Below, one piece after another: positions 1-7,885 of a DNA stretch of 20,868 bases. Origin of the DNA: JBOGGX01 sp050744245 (GTDB lineage: Bacteria > Actinomycetota > Acidimicrobiia > Acidimicrobiales > JBOGGX01); contig JBOGGX010000106.1 in NCBI GenBank assembly GCA_050744245.1, forward strand, positions 1 through 20,868, in the 5' to 3' direction. The first letter of the stretch is position 1. Each line of letters begins with the position of its first letter. The position numbers were made by a program, and so were the translations under genes. The notes below the pieces were generated by a model, which was not told the DNA's origin, did no database searches, and was given only the letters and a program-made list of their open reading frames with translations.

Positions 1-482
1 GCCGCGGGCCGGCGCGGGCGCGGGGCGGCCCAGCCCGCCCGCTCGTGCAGGACGACGCCGCACGTCACGAGGGCGAGCGACAGCAGCAGATGACCCATGA
101 CAAGCGGGGGCCACAGATGGAACAGCACGGTGAGCCCGCCGAGGACGATCTGACCGACGACGCCGGCGACCAGCGCGAGCGACCAGCCGGTGAGATCGGA
201 GCGTCGCGGCGTCCGCCGCCGCGATCCCAGCACGGCCAGCGCGACCGCCACCGAGACCACGCCGGTGAAGAAGCGGTTCACGCCCTCGATCATCTGGTGG
301 TACTCCCAGCGGGGGACGATGGTCGTCTCGTCGCAGGTGGGCCAGCTCGTGCAGCCCAGGCCGGAGTCGGTGAGCCGCACGGCGGCGCCGGTGACGATGA
401 TGGCGACCAGCGCGACCAGGGCGACCAACGTGATCCGCCGATAGGCGACCGGGCTGACGGTGATCGATCGGAGGTGGGCCAC
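1..482 (-). CDS. ctaA: Heme A synthase CtaA/COX15, partial (3' end outside window)
   Basis: The product oxidises heme O to heme A in the membrane, supplying the heme of the aa3-type oxidase encoded divergently next door. About 160 residues are visible, and the C-terminal part lies beyond the left edge. After a short N-terminus comes a first membrane helix. It is followed by a Gly-Leu-Gly-Cys segment and WPTC, a cysteine pair typical of Gram-positive CtaA, and then HQMIEGVNR, the His/Glu heme-binding motif in the form I associate with actinobacterial members (Asn where many families have His). Further hydrophobic helices follow, one with a second His near LFHLWPP. The start is taken as GTG at 482 because a TACCCT -10 box lies 9 nt upstream; a GTG at 515 in the same frame is an alternative. 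Identification is by motif and by its place beside ctaB. Confidence 0.85.
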   Translation of the reverse strand, partial: MAHLRSITVSPVAYRRITLVALVALVAIIVTGAAVRLTDSGLGCTSWPTCDETTIVPRWEYHQMIEGVNRFFTGVVSVAVALAVLGSRRRTPRRSDLTGWSLALVAGVVGQIVLGGLTVLFHLWPPLVMGHLLLSLALVTCGVVLHERAGWAAPRPRRPA

Positions 483-491
483 CGTGGTCAG

Positions 492-497
492 AGGGTA
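492..497 (-). promoter_or_regulatory. Putative -10 box for ctaA (TACCCT)
   Basis: TACCCT on the minus strand fits the actinobacterial TAnnnT consensus and ends 9 nt before the ctaA GTG. Transcription would start almost at the start codon, giving a very short leader. No convincing -35 box is visible. Confidence 0.4.
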
Positions 498-607
498 GGA
501 GCGGGCGGCACCCACGGGCCATTCGCCGGACGGGACGGACCAGACCGGTCAGGACGAAGCCGCCAACGGGTGCCCTGGGCGTTGGCCGCCGTCTCGCTTG
601 CTTGCCT

Positions 608-613
608 AGTGTG
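608..613 (+). promoter_or_regulatory. Putative -10 box for the cta operon (TAGTGT)
   Basis: TAGTGT fits TAnnnT and ends 9 nt before the ATG of ctaB, mirroring the spacing of the divergent ctaA box. No good -35 hexamer and no Shine-Dalgarno sequence are seen before ctaB, so initiation near the start codon is plausible. The 140-bp divergent intergenic region (483-622) shows nothing else clear. Confidence 0.35.
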
Positions 614-622
614 CGAATCGAC

Positions 623-1534
623 ATGGAGCAGCTGGTTCGGACCCCCGTGCGCAGCCGGATGGCGGCCTATGTCGCGCTCACCAAGCCCCGCATCATCGAG
701 CTGCTCCTGGTCACGACGGTACCCACCCAGGTCGTGGCGGCCCGGGGTCTGCCATCGCCCTGGTTGGTGCTGGCGACCGTGATCGGCGGGGCCATGGCCG
801 CGGGCGGCGCCAACGCGATCAACATGGTCGTCGACCGCGACATCGACGCGGTGATGAGGCGCACCCGCAACCGCCCCCTGGTCACCGGCGAGGTCACGCC
901 CCGCGCCGCCCTCACCTTCGCCGTCGCGCTCGAGGTCGCCGCCTTCGCCTGGCTGTGGTCCTTGGTGAACGTCCTGTCGGCCGTGCTGGCCGTGACCGCC
1001 TGCCTGTTCTACGTCTTTGTGTACACGCTCTGGCTCAAGCGGACGTCCCGCCACAACATCGTGATCGGCGGGGCGGCCGGCGCGGTGCCCGTGCTCATCG
1101 GTTGGTCGAGCGTCACCGGCACCCTCGACTGGCCACCGGTGATCCTGTTCGCCGTGATCTTCTTCTGGACCCCGCCCCACTTCTGGGCCCTGGCCATCCG
1201 CTATCGCGACGACTACGCCTCGGTCGACGTGCCCGTGCTGCCGGCGGTGGCCAGCATCAAGGAGACGGCCACCCGGATCGTCTTCTACACCCTCGCCCTC
1301 TGGGCCCTTACGCTGCTCTTCGCCCCGGTCGCCGAGATGGGCGACGTCTACCTCGTGTCCGCCGTCGTCCTCGGTGCCGTCTTCACCTGGATGGCCCTGC
1401 GGCTGGCCCGCCACCCCGACGACCAGAAGGCGACGGCCGACGCGGCGATGCGGCTGTTCGGGTGGTCGATCACCTACATCACGCTCCTCTTCGGCGCCAT
1501 GGCCGTCGACCAGCTGCTGCGATGGGGCGCGTAG
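623..1534 (+). CDS. ctaB: Protoheme IX farnesyltransferase (heme O synthase)
   Basis: CtaB/COX10 transfers a farnesyl group to protoheme, making heme O, the substrate of the divergently encoded CtaA. The 303-residue product is a polytopic UbiA-family prenyltransferase of usual length. The allylic-diphosphate Asp motif N-x3-D-x3-D is N67, D71 and D75 (NMVVDRDID). The Arg-rich loop after it (RRTRNRPLVTGEV) and a downstream HFWALAIRYRDDY with DVPVLP are hallmark CtaB sequences. The ATG at 623 is preferred to an upstream TTG (602) because it precedes a good N-terminus (ALTKPRIIE) and lies 9 nt after a -10-like box; ATG 659 is also possible. It is the first gene of the oxidase operon, and the next gene starts 28 nt after its stop. 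Confidence 0.95.
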   Translation: MEQLVRTPVRSRMAAYVALTKPRIIELLLVTTVPTQVVAARGLPSPWLVLATVIGGAMAAGGANAINMVVDRDIDAVMRRTRNRPLVTGEVTPRAALTFAVALEVAAFAWLWSLVNVLSAVLAVTACLFYVFVYTLWLKRTSRHNIVIGGAAGAVPVLIGWSSVTGTLDWPPVILFAVIFFWTPPHFWALAIRYRDDYASVDVPVLPAVASIKETATRIVFYTLALWALTLLFAPVAEMGDVYLVSAVVLGAVFTWMALRLARHPDDQKATADAAMRLFGWSITYITLLFGAMAVDQLLRWGA

Positions 1535-1562
1535 TGCGCAGGACGAGCTTCTCGAGCCAGCC

Positions 1563-3218
1563 GTGGCGGTGACCGAAATCAGCCGAGCCGCGGGCGCCGA
1601 CGAGGCCGCCGCGACCCTTTCGGAGGGCGGCGCGCCCCACCCTGGGCGGCCGGCGCCCACGGGCCTGGCCGCGGTGCTCGCCAACGGCGACCACAAGACA
1701 ACGGGCCGCCTCTTCATCGGGTTCTCGTTCCTCTTCCTCGTCGTGGCCGGAGTGGCCGGGGGCCTGGTCGGCGTCGAGAAGATCGACGCCGGCGAGCTCC
1801 AGATCCTGTCCGACGAGAGCCTCATCGCCGCGTTCTCACTCCACGGCGTCGCCGCCGTGTTCCTCTTCCTCCTCCCGCTCATCCTCGGGCTCGCCATCTA
1901 CGTCGTGCCCCTACAGGTCGGCGCGTCGACCGTCGCCTTCCCCCGGGCGGCCACCGCGGCCTTTTGGACCTGGTTGCTGGCCGGCGGGCTGCTCGTGGCC
2001 TCGTACGCGATCGACGGCGGTCCCGGCGGCACCGACCGCGATGGGGTCCTGCTGTGGCTCACCGCGTTCGGCGCCGTGGTCATCGCCCTGGCCCTGGCCA
2101 CGGTGTGCGTGACCGCAACCGCGCTCACCCTGCGCGGTGATGGGATGCGGCTCGACCGGGTGCCGTTGTTCGCGTGGTCGGTGCTCGCGGCCGGCACCAT
2201 CTGGCTGCTCAGCCTGCCCGTGCTCGTCGGTGGCATCGTCCTGCTGTGGCTCGACGTTCGCTATGGAGTCGGGCTGTTGACGAGCGGCGGCGGCATCTAC
2301 GGCGACCTGGTGTGGGCCCTCCTGCCGCCCCAGCTGTTCGCGTTCGTCGTGCCCGCGCTCGGGATCGCGGCCGACGTCGTGCCGGTGTTCGCCCGCAGCC
2401 CGTTGGCCCGCCGCGACGTGCTCGTCGGGTTGCTCGGCGCCGCCGCCGCCCTCGGCTTCGGTGCGTGGGTGTTCATCCTGCCCGAGGCGCCTGAACTGCC
2501 GGAGCAGGCGCTCTTCGTCGGCGTCGCCGTGGCCCTGTTGGTCGCGCTGTTCGGCCTCACCGGTGGCGTCGCCGATGCCATGCGCAGGGGCCGGCTCAGC
2601 CTGGCGCCGCCGGTGCTGGGCGGCGTGCTCGGCCTCCTGCTCGTGCTCGGCGGGGCGGCCGCCGGCGCCTTCGGCGCCTTGCCCTTCAACGACCTGTTGT
2701 CGACAACGTGGTTCGCCGGGGTGGGGCACCTGGTGCTCGGCGGGGCCGTGGTCATCCTGCTCGGGGGCGTGTACTACTGGGCGCCCAAGATCTGGGGCCG
2801 GGTGCTCGCCGACGGCAGCGGCCGCTTCGCCATGCTGGCGGCCGCCGGTGGCGTCGCCCTGCTGGCCCTGCCCGACCTGATCACCGGGGCCCAGGGTCAG
2901 GACGCCAGGCTGCCCGTGAGCCAGAGCGTCGAGTCGAGCTGGGACGCGCTCAACGCCGTCTCGCTCGCGGGCGGGGGACTGCTGGTGCTGGCGGTGTTGC
3001 TCGTCCTGGTGAGCCTGGCCGGCGCCGTCGCTGGACGCGATCACGACCCGGCTCCCGACGATCCATGGGGCGGCCACACCCTCGAATGGTCGACGTCGTC
3101 GCCCCCTCCCATCGGCAACTTCCCCGAGCCGCCGAGCGTCACCTCCGCCACGCCGCTGCTCGATCGGATCGGCGCCGGGGCCGAGGCCGGGGCCGCCACC
3201 GAGGCGGCGACCAGCTGA
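1563..3218 (+). CDS. CtaD-like heme-copper oxidase subunit I paralogue lacking the CuB/heme a3 site
   Basis: A 551-residue polytopic protein clearly homologous to the authentic CtaD at 5801-7885. It shares the HGV...YVVPLQVGA...VAFPR segment, the IPVF/VPVF helix region, the WAPKIWG-type region after helix X, and the C-terminal DPW...LEW...NF...P pattern. Helix alignments are gapless through the core. Low-spin heme ligands are kept (H94 and H389, matching H100 and H415 of CtaD). The binuclear-site residues are gone: H278 is P255, the cross-linking Y282 is F259, the H327-H328 pair is F304-I305, and the high-spin ligand H413 is V387. E280 is Q257. It therefore cannot reduce oxygen in the usual way, but it could bind one low-spin heme. 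The frame is open throughout, so this is not decay. The start is the first GTG after ctaB; GTG 1569 is equally possible. The role is unknown: electron transfer, assembly or structural. Confidence 0.85.
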   Translation: MAVTEISRAAGADEAAATLSEGGAPHPGRPAPTGLAAVLANGDHKTTGRLFIGFSFLFLVVAGVAGGLVGVEKIDAGELQILSDESLIAAFSLHGVAAVFLFLLPLILGLAIYVVPLQVGASTVAFPRAATAAFWTWLLAGGLLVASYAIDGGPGGTDRDGVLLWLTAFGAVVIALALATVCVTATALTLRGDGMRLDRVPLFAWSVLAAGTIWLLSLPVLVGGIVLLWLDVRYGVGLLTSGGGIYGDLVWALLPPQLFAFVVPALGIAADVVPVFARSPLARRDVLVGLLGAAAALGFGAWVFILPEAPELPEQALFVGVAVALLVALFGLTGGVADAMRRGRLSLAPPVLGGVLGLLLVLGGAAAGAFGALPFNDLLSTTWFAGVGHLVLGGAVVILLGGVYYWAPKIWGRVLADGSGRFAMLAAAGGVALLALPDLITGAQGQDARLPVSQSVESSWDALNAVSLAGGGLLVLAVLLVLVSLAGAVAGRDHDPAPDDPWGGHTLEWSTSSPPPIGNFPEPPSVTSATPLLDRIGAGAEAGAATEAATS

Positions 3219-3829
3219 TGTCGACGACAACGACCGAACCGCTCGTCCCCGAGCTGGCCGCGCCGCCCGCACCGGCCCGGCCCAGGGTGCTCGTCACCGG
3301 CACCGTGCTGGCCTCGGCCGCCGCGGCCATGGTCTTCGCCGGGATGCTCGGCTTCTACCTCCACACCCGGGCGGCCACCATCGAGGCCGAGGGCTCCTGG
3401 CTGCCCCAAGGTGTCGAGATCCCGCTGAGCCCCGGCAACATGGCCCTCATCACGCTGGTCATGTCGGCGGTGATCATGCAGTGGGCCGTCTACACCATCG
3501 GCAACGACGATCGCCGGGCCACCTACATCGCGCTCGGTCTGGCCGTGCTCCTGGGCGCGGCGTACATCAACGAGATCGCGTACTACTACACGCAGATGGG
3601 CGAGCTCACGGTGCGCGAGCCGGTCGGGATGCTCATCTTCGGCATCACCGGGGCCCACCTCGTCATGGCCGGGATCGCCATCGTGTTCGTGGTCCTCATG
3701 GCCTTCAGGACCCTCGGCGGTCAGTACTCCGCCCGCGACCGCGAGGGGATCGTGGCCGCCACCCTTTTCTGGTACGTCATGGTCGCGGTGTACGCCGCGA
3801 TCTGGTACGCGATCTTCATCACCAAGTAG
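3218..3829 (+). CDS. Divergent CtaE-like (oxidase subunit III) paralogue
   Basis: 203 residues with five predicted membrane helices, the same number as the authentic CtaE at 7878-8525. The last two helices align in pattern: TGAHLVMAGIAIV matches TGFHGVHVSVGIL, and FWYVMVAVYAAIW matches YWHFVDVVWILIF, so conserved His and Asp positions are replaced. A Glu in the middle helix (INEIAYYY) matches the QVYEFTTF Glu of CtaE. The ATG overlaps the preceding stop by one base (TGATG), indicating translational coupling to the CtaD-like gene. The pairing of a subunit-I-like and a subunit-III-like gene suggests that they form a complex. Homology is weaker than for the subunit I paralogue, and the function is inferred only from this resemblance and position. 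Confidence 0.65.
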   Translation: MSTTTTEPLVPELAAPPAPARPRVLVTGTVLASAAAAMVFAGMLGFYLHTRAATIEAEGSWLPQGVEIPLSPGNMALITLVMSAVIMQWAVYTIGNDDRRATYIALGLAVLLGAAYINEIAYYYTQMGELTVREPVGMLIFGITGAHLVMAGIAIVFVVLMAFRTLGGQYSARDREGIVAATLFWYVMVAVYAAIWYAIFITK

Positions 3830-3834
3830 GGACG

Positions 3835-4626
3835 ATGTTCACCACCGGCGCCAAGTGGTTCTTCGGGGTCACGATCTACGGCCTGCTGGCCGCCATGGTC
3901 TACGGGCTGGGCACCGGTAGCGGGCTGATGGGCGTCATCACCCTCGGGATCAAGGGCGGCGCCGGCGAGCTGGCCGGGCTCACCGTGCTCGTGTCGCTGT
4001 CGGGGGCCGCGGCCCTGATCGGCGCGGTGGTGCTCGCCTACCGCGACGCCGACGCGGCCGAGATCCGGGCCGCGCTCGACACCGAGACGCTGCCCGCCGC
4101 CGGACCGCCGGCCACGCCGAGCTTCTGGCCGGTCATCGCCGCCTTCGGCGCCGCCCTGGTGGTGCTCGGGCTCGTCGTCGGGGCCGGGCTGGTCGCGGTC
4201 GGGCTCTTCGTCGTGGGCGCGGCCCTCGTCGAGTGGATGGTCCAGGCCTGGGCCGACCGGGCCACGGGCGACCCCGAGGCGAACCGCCAGATCCGCAACC
4301 GCATCATGTACCCGCTCGAGATCCCGATCGGGGCCGCGGCTGCGGTCGGCGCCGTCGTCTTCCTGCTGTCCAGGGTGCTGTTGGCGCTGCCCCAGTCCGG
4401 GTCGACGACGATCGCCATCGCCGTGGCCGCGGTGCTCCTCGTCGTCTGCTTCCTCGTCGCCGCCCGACCGAGGATCACCAAGGGTCTGGTCGCCGGCCTG
4501 ATCGTGGTCGGCGCCGTGGCCGTGCTCGTGGGTGGCGTGTTCGCGGTGGCCAGCGGCGAGCGCGAGTTCGAGATCCACGAGGAGGAACCGGAAGAGGGGC
4601 GTTGGGATCGCGGAGCACCGTTGTGA
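3835..4626 (+). CDS. Multi-pass membrane protein with a subunit-IV-like two-helix unit
   Basis: 263 residues with about seven predicted membrane helices and an acidic C-terminal tail (EREFEIHEEEPEEG). I do not recognise a named family for the whole protein. Around residues 100-145 it has a segment starting PSFWPVIAAFG, then two helices, ending VEWMVQAWADRATGDP. This resembles the C-terminal extension of the authentic CtaD (PSYWPIVLAFG to FGWIMETPDDP), which is itself like the small actinobacterial subunit IV. The ATG lies 5 nt after the CtaE-like stop, and the gene ends in a GTGA overlap with ctaC, so it is co-translated within the oxidase operon. It may be an accessory subunit or assembly factor of the second, CtaD-like complex; this is inference. 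Confidence 0.7.
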   Translation: MFTTGAKWFFGVTIYGLLAAMVYGLGTGSGLMGVITLGIKGGAGELAGLTVLVSLSGAAALIGAVVLAYRDADAAEIRAALDTETLPAAGPPATPSFWPVIAAFGAALVVLGLVVGAGLVAVGLFVVGAALVEWMVQAWADRATGDPEANRQIRNRIMYPLEIPIGAAAAVGAVVFLLSRVLLALPQSGSTTIAIAVAAVLLVVCFLVAARPRITKGLVAGLIVVGAVAVLVGGVFAVASGEREFEIHEEEPEEGRWDRGAPL

Positions 4627-5789
4627 AAGGGTTCACCACCACGATGCGGCGTCGCCTCCTCCTGGTGCTGGCCCCGGTGCTGTTCCTCGGCGCGTGCACC
4701 GACGAGCGCCAGGACGTGTGGAGCCCGGAGGGCGAGTTCGCCGACAAGGTCATCGGCGTGCAATGGGGCGTGTTCGTCGCCGCCTACGTCGTCGGCCTCC
4801 TGGTGGCGGGGGCGTTCGTCTTCATCGTCATCCGCTACCGGGTGCGGCGGCGCAAGGGTGACGACGGCGAGGTGGAGGAGGTCGATCGCCCCGATCCGGT
4901 GCAGGTCCACGGCAACTTCCGGCTCGAGATCGCCTGGACGATCATCCCCGCCGCCATCCTCGCCGCCGTCGCCCTGTTCAGCGTGCCCACCATCTTCGCC
5001 GTCCGCGGCGCGCAGGCGTTCGACGAGCGCAACCTCTCGGTCTCGGTGTTCGGCCAGCAGTGGTGGTGGTCGTTCGAGTACGACCTCGACGACGACGGCG
5101 AGCCGGAGATCGTCACCGCCAGCGATCTCGTGATCCCCGCCGACGCCGACGTCGAGCTCATCGCCACGTCCCGCGACGTGATCCACAGCTTCTGGGCGCC
5201 GTCGTTGTCCGGCACCATCGACGTGGTCCCGGGCCGAGAGCACCGGATCGTGATCCAGGCCGGCGAGCCGGGCGTGTTCGACGTGCAGTGCAAGGAGTAC
5301 TGCGGGCTGGCCCACGCCTACATGCGGGCGCGCGTCATCGCCCTCTCCGACAGCGAGTTCGCCACCTGGCTCGACCAGCAGCAGCAGGAGTGGGAGGAGC
5401 CCGACGACCCCGACGCCCTGGCCGGGCGTGACGTCTTCGTGGCCCGGTGCGCCCAGTGCCATGTGATCAACGGCCTGCGCGACGCCGAGGGCAACGAGGT
5501 CGAGCTCGACGTCGAGGCCATGCCCCTGCTCAGCGGGCACGCCCCCAACCTCACCCATCTCATGAGCAGGGGCGTGTTCGCCTCCGGGCTGCTCCCGCTG
5601 TACGACGAGGACGGCAATCTCAACCGGCCCGACCTCGAACAGTGGCTGCGCAACCCGGACTCGCTGGTCCCCCAGAATCCCGACAACGAGCAGGGCATGC
5701 CCGACCTGGGGCTCACCGAGGGCGAGATCGACCAGCTGGTCGCGTTCCTGCAGACACTTGGCGAGCCGCCGCCGGGTGCGGGAGGCTAG
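4623..5789 (+). CDS. ctaC: Cytochrome c oxidase subunit II with CuA and fused cytochrome c (caa3 type)
   Basis: The subunit accepts electrons and passes them through CuA to subunit I. The 388-residue product starts with a lipoprotein signal (lipobox LGAC, C25), then two membrane helices (about 40-66 and 100-127). A WWWSFEY aromatic entry patch and the CuA domain follow. All CuA ligands are present: H188, C223, E225, C227, H231 and M234. A class I cytochrome c domain follows, with CAQCH (C276, C279, H280) and a likely distal M359 in GMPDLG, so the protein is of caa3 type and carries its own donor heme. GTG 4623 is chosen because it overlaps the previous stop (GTGA) and has GGAG 7 nt upstream; ATG 4644 is an alternative that also keeps the signal peptide. 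Confidence 0.95.
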   Translation: MKGFTTTMRRRLLLVLAPVLFLGACTDERQDVWSPEGEFADKVIGVQWGVFVAAYVVGLLVAGAFVFIVIRYRVRRRKGDDGEVEEVDRPDPVQVHGNFRLEIAWTIIPAAILAAVALFSVPTIFAVRGAQAFDERNLSVSVFGQQWWWSFEYDLDDDGEPEIVTASDLVIPADADVELIATSRDVIHSFWAPSLSGTIDVVPGREHRIVIQAGEPGVFDVQCKEYCGLAHAYMRARVIALSDSEFATWLDQQQQEWEEPDDPDALAGRDVFVARCAQCHVINGLRDAEGNEVELDVEAMPLLSGHAPNLTHLMSRGVFASGLLPLYDEDGNLNRPDLEQWLRNPDSLVPQNPDNEQGMPDLGLTEGEIDQLVAFLQTLGEPPPGAGG

Positions 5790-5800
5790 GACCGAAGCCG

Positions 5801-7885
5801 ATGGCCATCGACACCACGCCCCTCGAGGAACAGACGGGCCCGCTGGCCCTGCCGTCCGGCGCCGGCGCCGGCGACGGGTACAGGCCCCTCGGCGTCTTCA
5901 CCAGGCCCACCACCACCACGGGCTGGCGGGGATGGGTCACCACCGTCGACCACAAGCGGGTCGGCATCCTCTACGGCGTCACCGCGTTCGTGTTCTTCCT
6001 GATCGGCGGGGTCGAGGCGCTGCTCATCCGGGCCCAGCTGGCCCAGCCCAACGGCACCGTGCTGTCGGCCGAGACCTACAACCAGGTCTTCACCATGCAC
6101 GGCGTCACCATGATCTTCCTGGTGATCATGCCGATGGCCAACGCCTTCGCCAACTACCTCATCCCGTTGCAGATCGGTGCGGCCGACGTCGCCTTTCCCC
6201 GACTGAACGCGTTGAGCTACTGGATCTTCCTGTTCGGCGCCCTGTTCCTGAACTCGAGCTGGCTCCTCGGTGGCGGAGCAGACGGCGGCTGGTTCGCCTA
6301 CGCCCCCAACACCAACCCGATCTACTCGCCCGGCCACGGCATGGACTTCTTCGCCATCGGTCTGCAGATCGTCGGGCTGGCCTCGCTGCTCGGCGCGCTC
6401 AACCTGGTCGTCACCGTCCTGAACCTGCGGGCACCGGGGATGACCCTCATGAAGATGCCGGTGTTCACGTGGATGGCGTTCGTCACCCAGGTGCTGCTGG
6501 TCTTCGCCATGCCGGTGATCGCGGTGGCCCTGTTCCTGCTCACCTTCGACCGGCTGTTCGACGCCAACTTCTTCAGGGTCGAGGCCGGGGCCGACCCGTT
6601 GCTGTGGCAGCACCTGTTCTGGATCTTCGGCCACCCGGAGGTCTACATCCTGATCCTGCCGTCGTTCGGCATCGTGTCCGAGATCATCCCTGTGTTCAGC
6701 CGGAAGCCGATCTTCGGCTATCCGTTCATGGTCTTCTCCGGCATCGCCATCGCGTTCATGGGTTGGGGCGTGTGGGCCCACCACATGTTCGCCTCGGGCA
6801 TCGGGCCGGTGTCGGTCGCGGCCTTCTCGATCGCCACGATGACGATCGCCATACCGACGGGGGTGAAGATCCTCAACTGGCTGGCCACCATGTACGGCGG
6901 CAGGCTGACCTTCACCACGGCCATGCTCTTCGGCTCGGGGCTGGTCTGCATGTTCACCATCGGCGGCCTGTCGGGCGTCACCCACGCGGTATCCGCCTCC
7001 GACTGGCAGCAGACCGACACCTACTACATCGTCGCCCACTTCCACTACGTCATCTTCGGCGGCTCGCTGCTCGGCCTGTTCGGCGGCATGTACCTCTGGT
7101 GGCCCAAGGTCTTCGGCTACCAGCTCAACGAACGTCTGGGCAAGGCCCACTTCTGGACCATGCTGATCGGCTTCAACCTGACCTTCTTCCCGATGCACTT
7201 CGCCGGGCTCCAGGGCATGCCGCGGCGGACCCACATCTACGAGGAGGGCTTCGGGCTCGAGATCTGGAACCAGTTGTCGACGCTCGGCGCGTTGATCATC
7301 GGCATCGCCGTGGTCGTCTTCATCTGGAACCTGTGGTCGAGCCGTCGGGCGTTCGTCCGGTCGGGACGGGTCACGGTGAACGATCCATGGGACGCCCGCA
7401 GCCTCGAGTGGCTGACGCCGAACCCGACGCCGGCCCACAACTTCGACCGGCAGCCGACGGTGGCCCACCTCGACGAGTTCTGGCACCGCAAGTACGGCGA
7501 GGACGAGGAGGGCCGGCCGGTGCGCATCGCCGAGACCGAGGACGTGGTCGAGAAGGGCGACGCGGTCGACGCCCACCTCCCGGCGCCGTCCTACTGGCCG
7601 ATCGTGCTCGCCTTCGGCCTTCCCATCATCGGCTACGGCCTCATCTACAACCTGCTGCTCTGTTTCGTCGGCGGGTTCATCGTGCTCATGGCCGTGTTCG
7701 GCTGGATCATGGAGACGCCGGACGACCCGGCCGTGGCCGCGGCCCGCAAGCACGGCCACGGGGCACCGGGTGCGGCGGAGCCCACCGGCGAGATCGAGGG
7801 CGACGACGTTCCGTCGGAACCGGGTGACGGGTCCGGCGACGGAGGCCGGGGCGAGGACGAGAAGGAGCCAGAGCCCGTTGGCTGA
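5801..7885 (+). CDS. ctaD: Cytochrome c oxidase subunit I with C-terminal membrane extension
   Basis: This is the catalytic subunit that reduces oxygen to water and pumps protons. The 694-residue protein has all canonical ligands: low-spin heme H100 and H415, high-spin heme H413 (HFHYV), and CuB H278 with H327-H328 (AHHM). The cross-linking Tyr282 sits in GHPEVY. After the usual C-terminal region (DPW...LEW...NF...P.V), a further piece from about residue 595 begins SYWPIVLAFG, spans two helices and ends in a charged Gly/Asp/Glu tail. That extra piece resembles a small subunit IV fused to subunit I. The start is 11 nt after ctaC. The spacing to ctaE is negative, so the two are likely coupled. 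This is the functional counterpart of the degenerate copy at 1563-3218. Confidence 0.97.
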   Translation: MAIDTTPLEEQTGPLALPSGAGAGDGYRPLGVFTRPTTTTGWRGWVTTVDHKRVGILYGVTAFVFFLIGGVEALLIRAQLAQPNGTVLSAETYNQVFTMHGVTMIFLVIMPMANAFANYLIPLQIGAADVAFPRLNALSYWIFLFGALFLNSSWLLGGGADGGWFAYAPNTNPIYSPGHGMDFFAIGLQIVGLASLLGALNLVVTVLNLRAPGMTLMKMPVFTWMAFVTQVLLVFAMPVIAVALFLLTFDRLFDANFFRVEAGADPLLWQHLFWIFGHPEVYILILPSFGIVSEIIPVFSRKPIFGYPFMVFSGIAIAFMGWGVWAHHMFASGIGPVSVAAFSIATMTIAIPTGVKILNWLATMYGGRLTFTTAMLFGSGLVCMFTIGGLSGVTHAVSASDWQQTDTYYIVAHFHYVIFGGSLLGLFGGMYLWWPKVFGYQLNERLGKAHFWTMLIGFNLTFFPMHFAGLQGMPRRTHIYEEGFGLEIWNQLSTLGALIIGIAVVVFIWNLWSSRRAFVRSGRVTVNDPWDARSLEWLTPNPTPAHNFDRQPTVAHLDEFWHRKYGEDEEGRPVRIAETEDVVEKGDAVDAHLPAPSYWPIVLAFGLPIIGYGLIYNLLLCFVGGFIVLMAVFGWIMETPDDPAVAAARKHGHGAPGAAEPTGEIEGDDVPSEPGDGSGDGGRGEDEKEPEPVG

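Noticed and set aside
45..782. 245-codon plus-strand ORF at the left end
   Set aside because: It lies opposite ctaA and runs into ctaB in another frame. Its translation is low complexity.
488..1897. Long minus-strand frame opposite ctaB and the CtaD-like gene
   Set aside because: The composition is that of a codon shadow and no domain is visible. ctaB is unmistakable on the other strand.
1563..3218. The CtaD-like gene as a pseudogene or as a NorB/cbb3-type enzyme
   Set aside because: The frame is uninterrupted, keeps the low-spin ligands and has a CtaD-type C-terminus. NorB and cbb3 enzymes would keep the metal-site histidines missing here.
1911..3272. 453-codon minus-strand frame opposite the CtaD-like gene
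   Set aside because: It is a Gln/Gly/Glu/His-rich shadow. The plus frame aligns with CtaD along its whole length.
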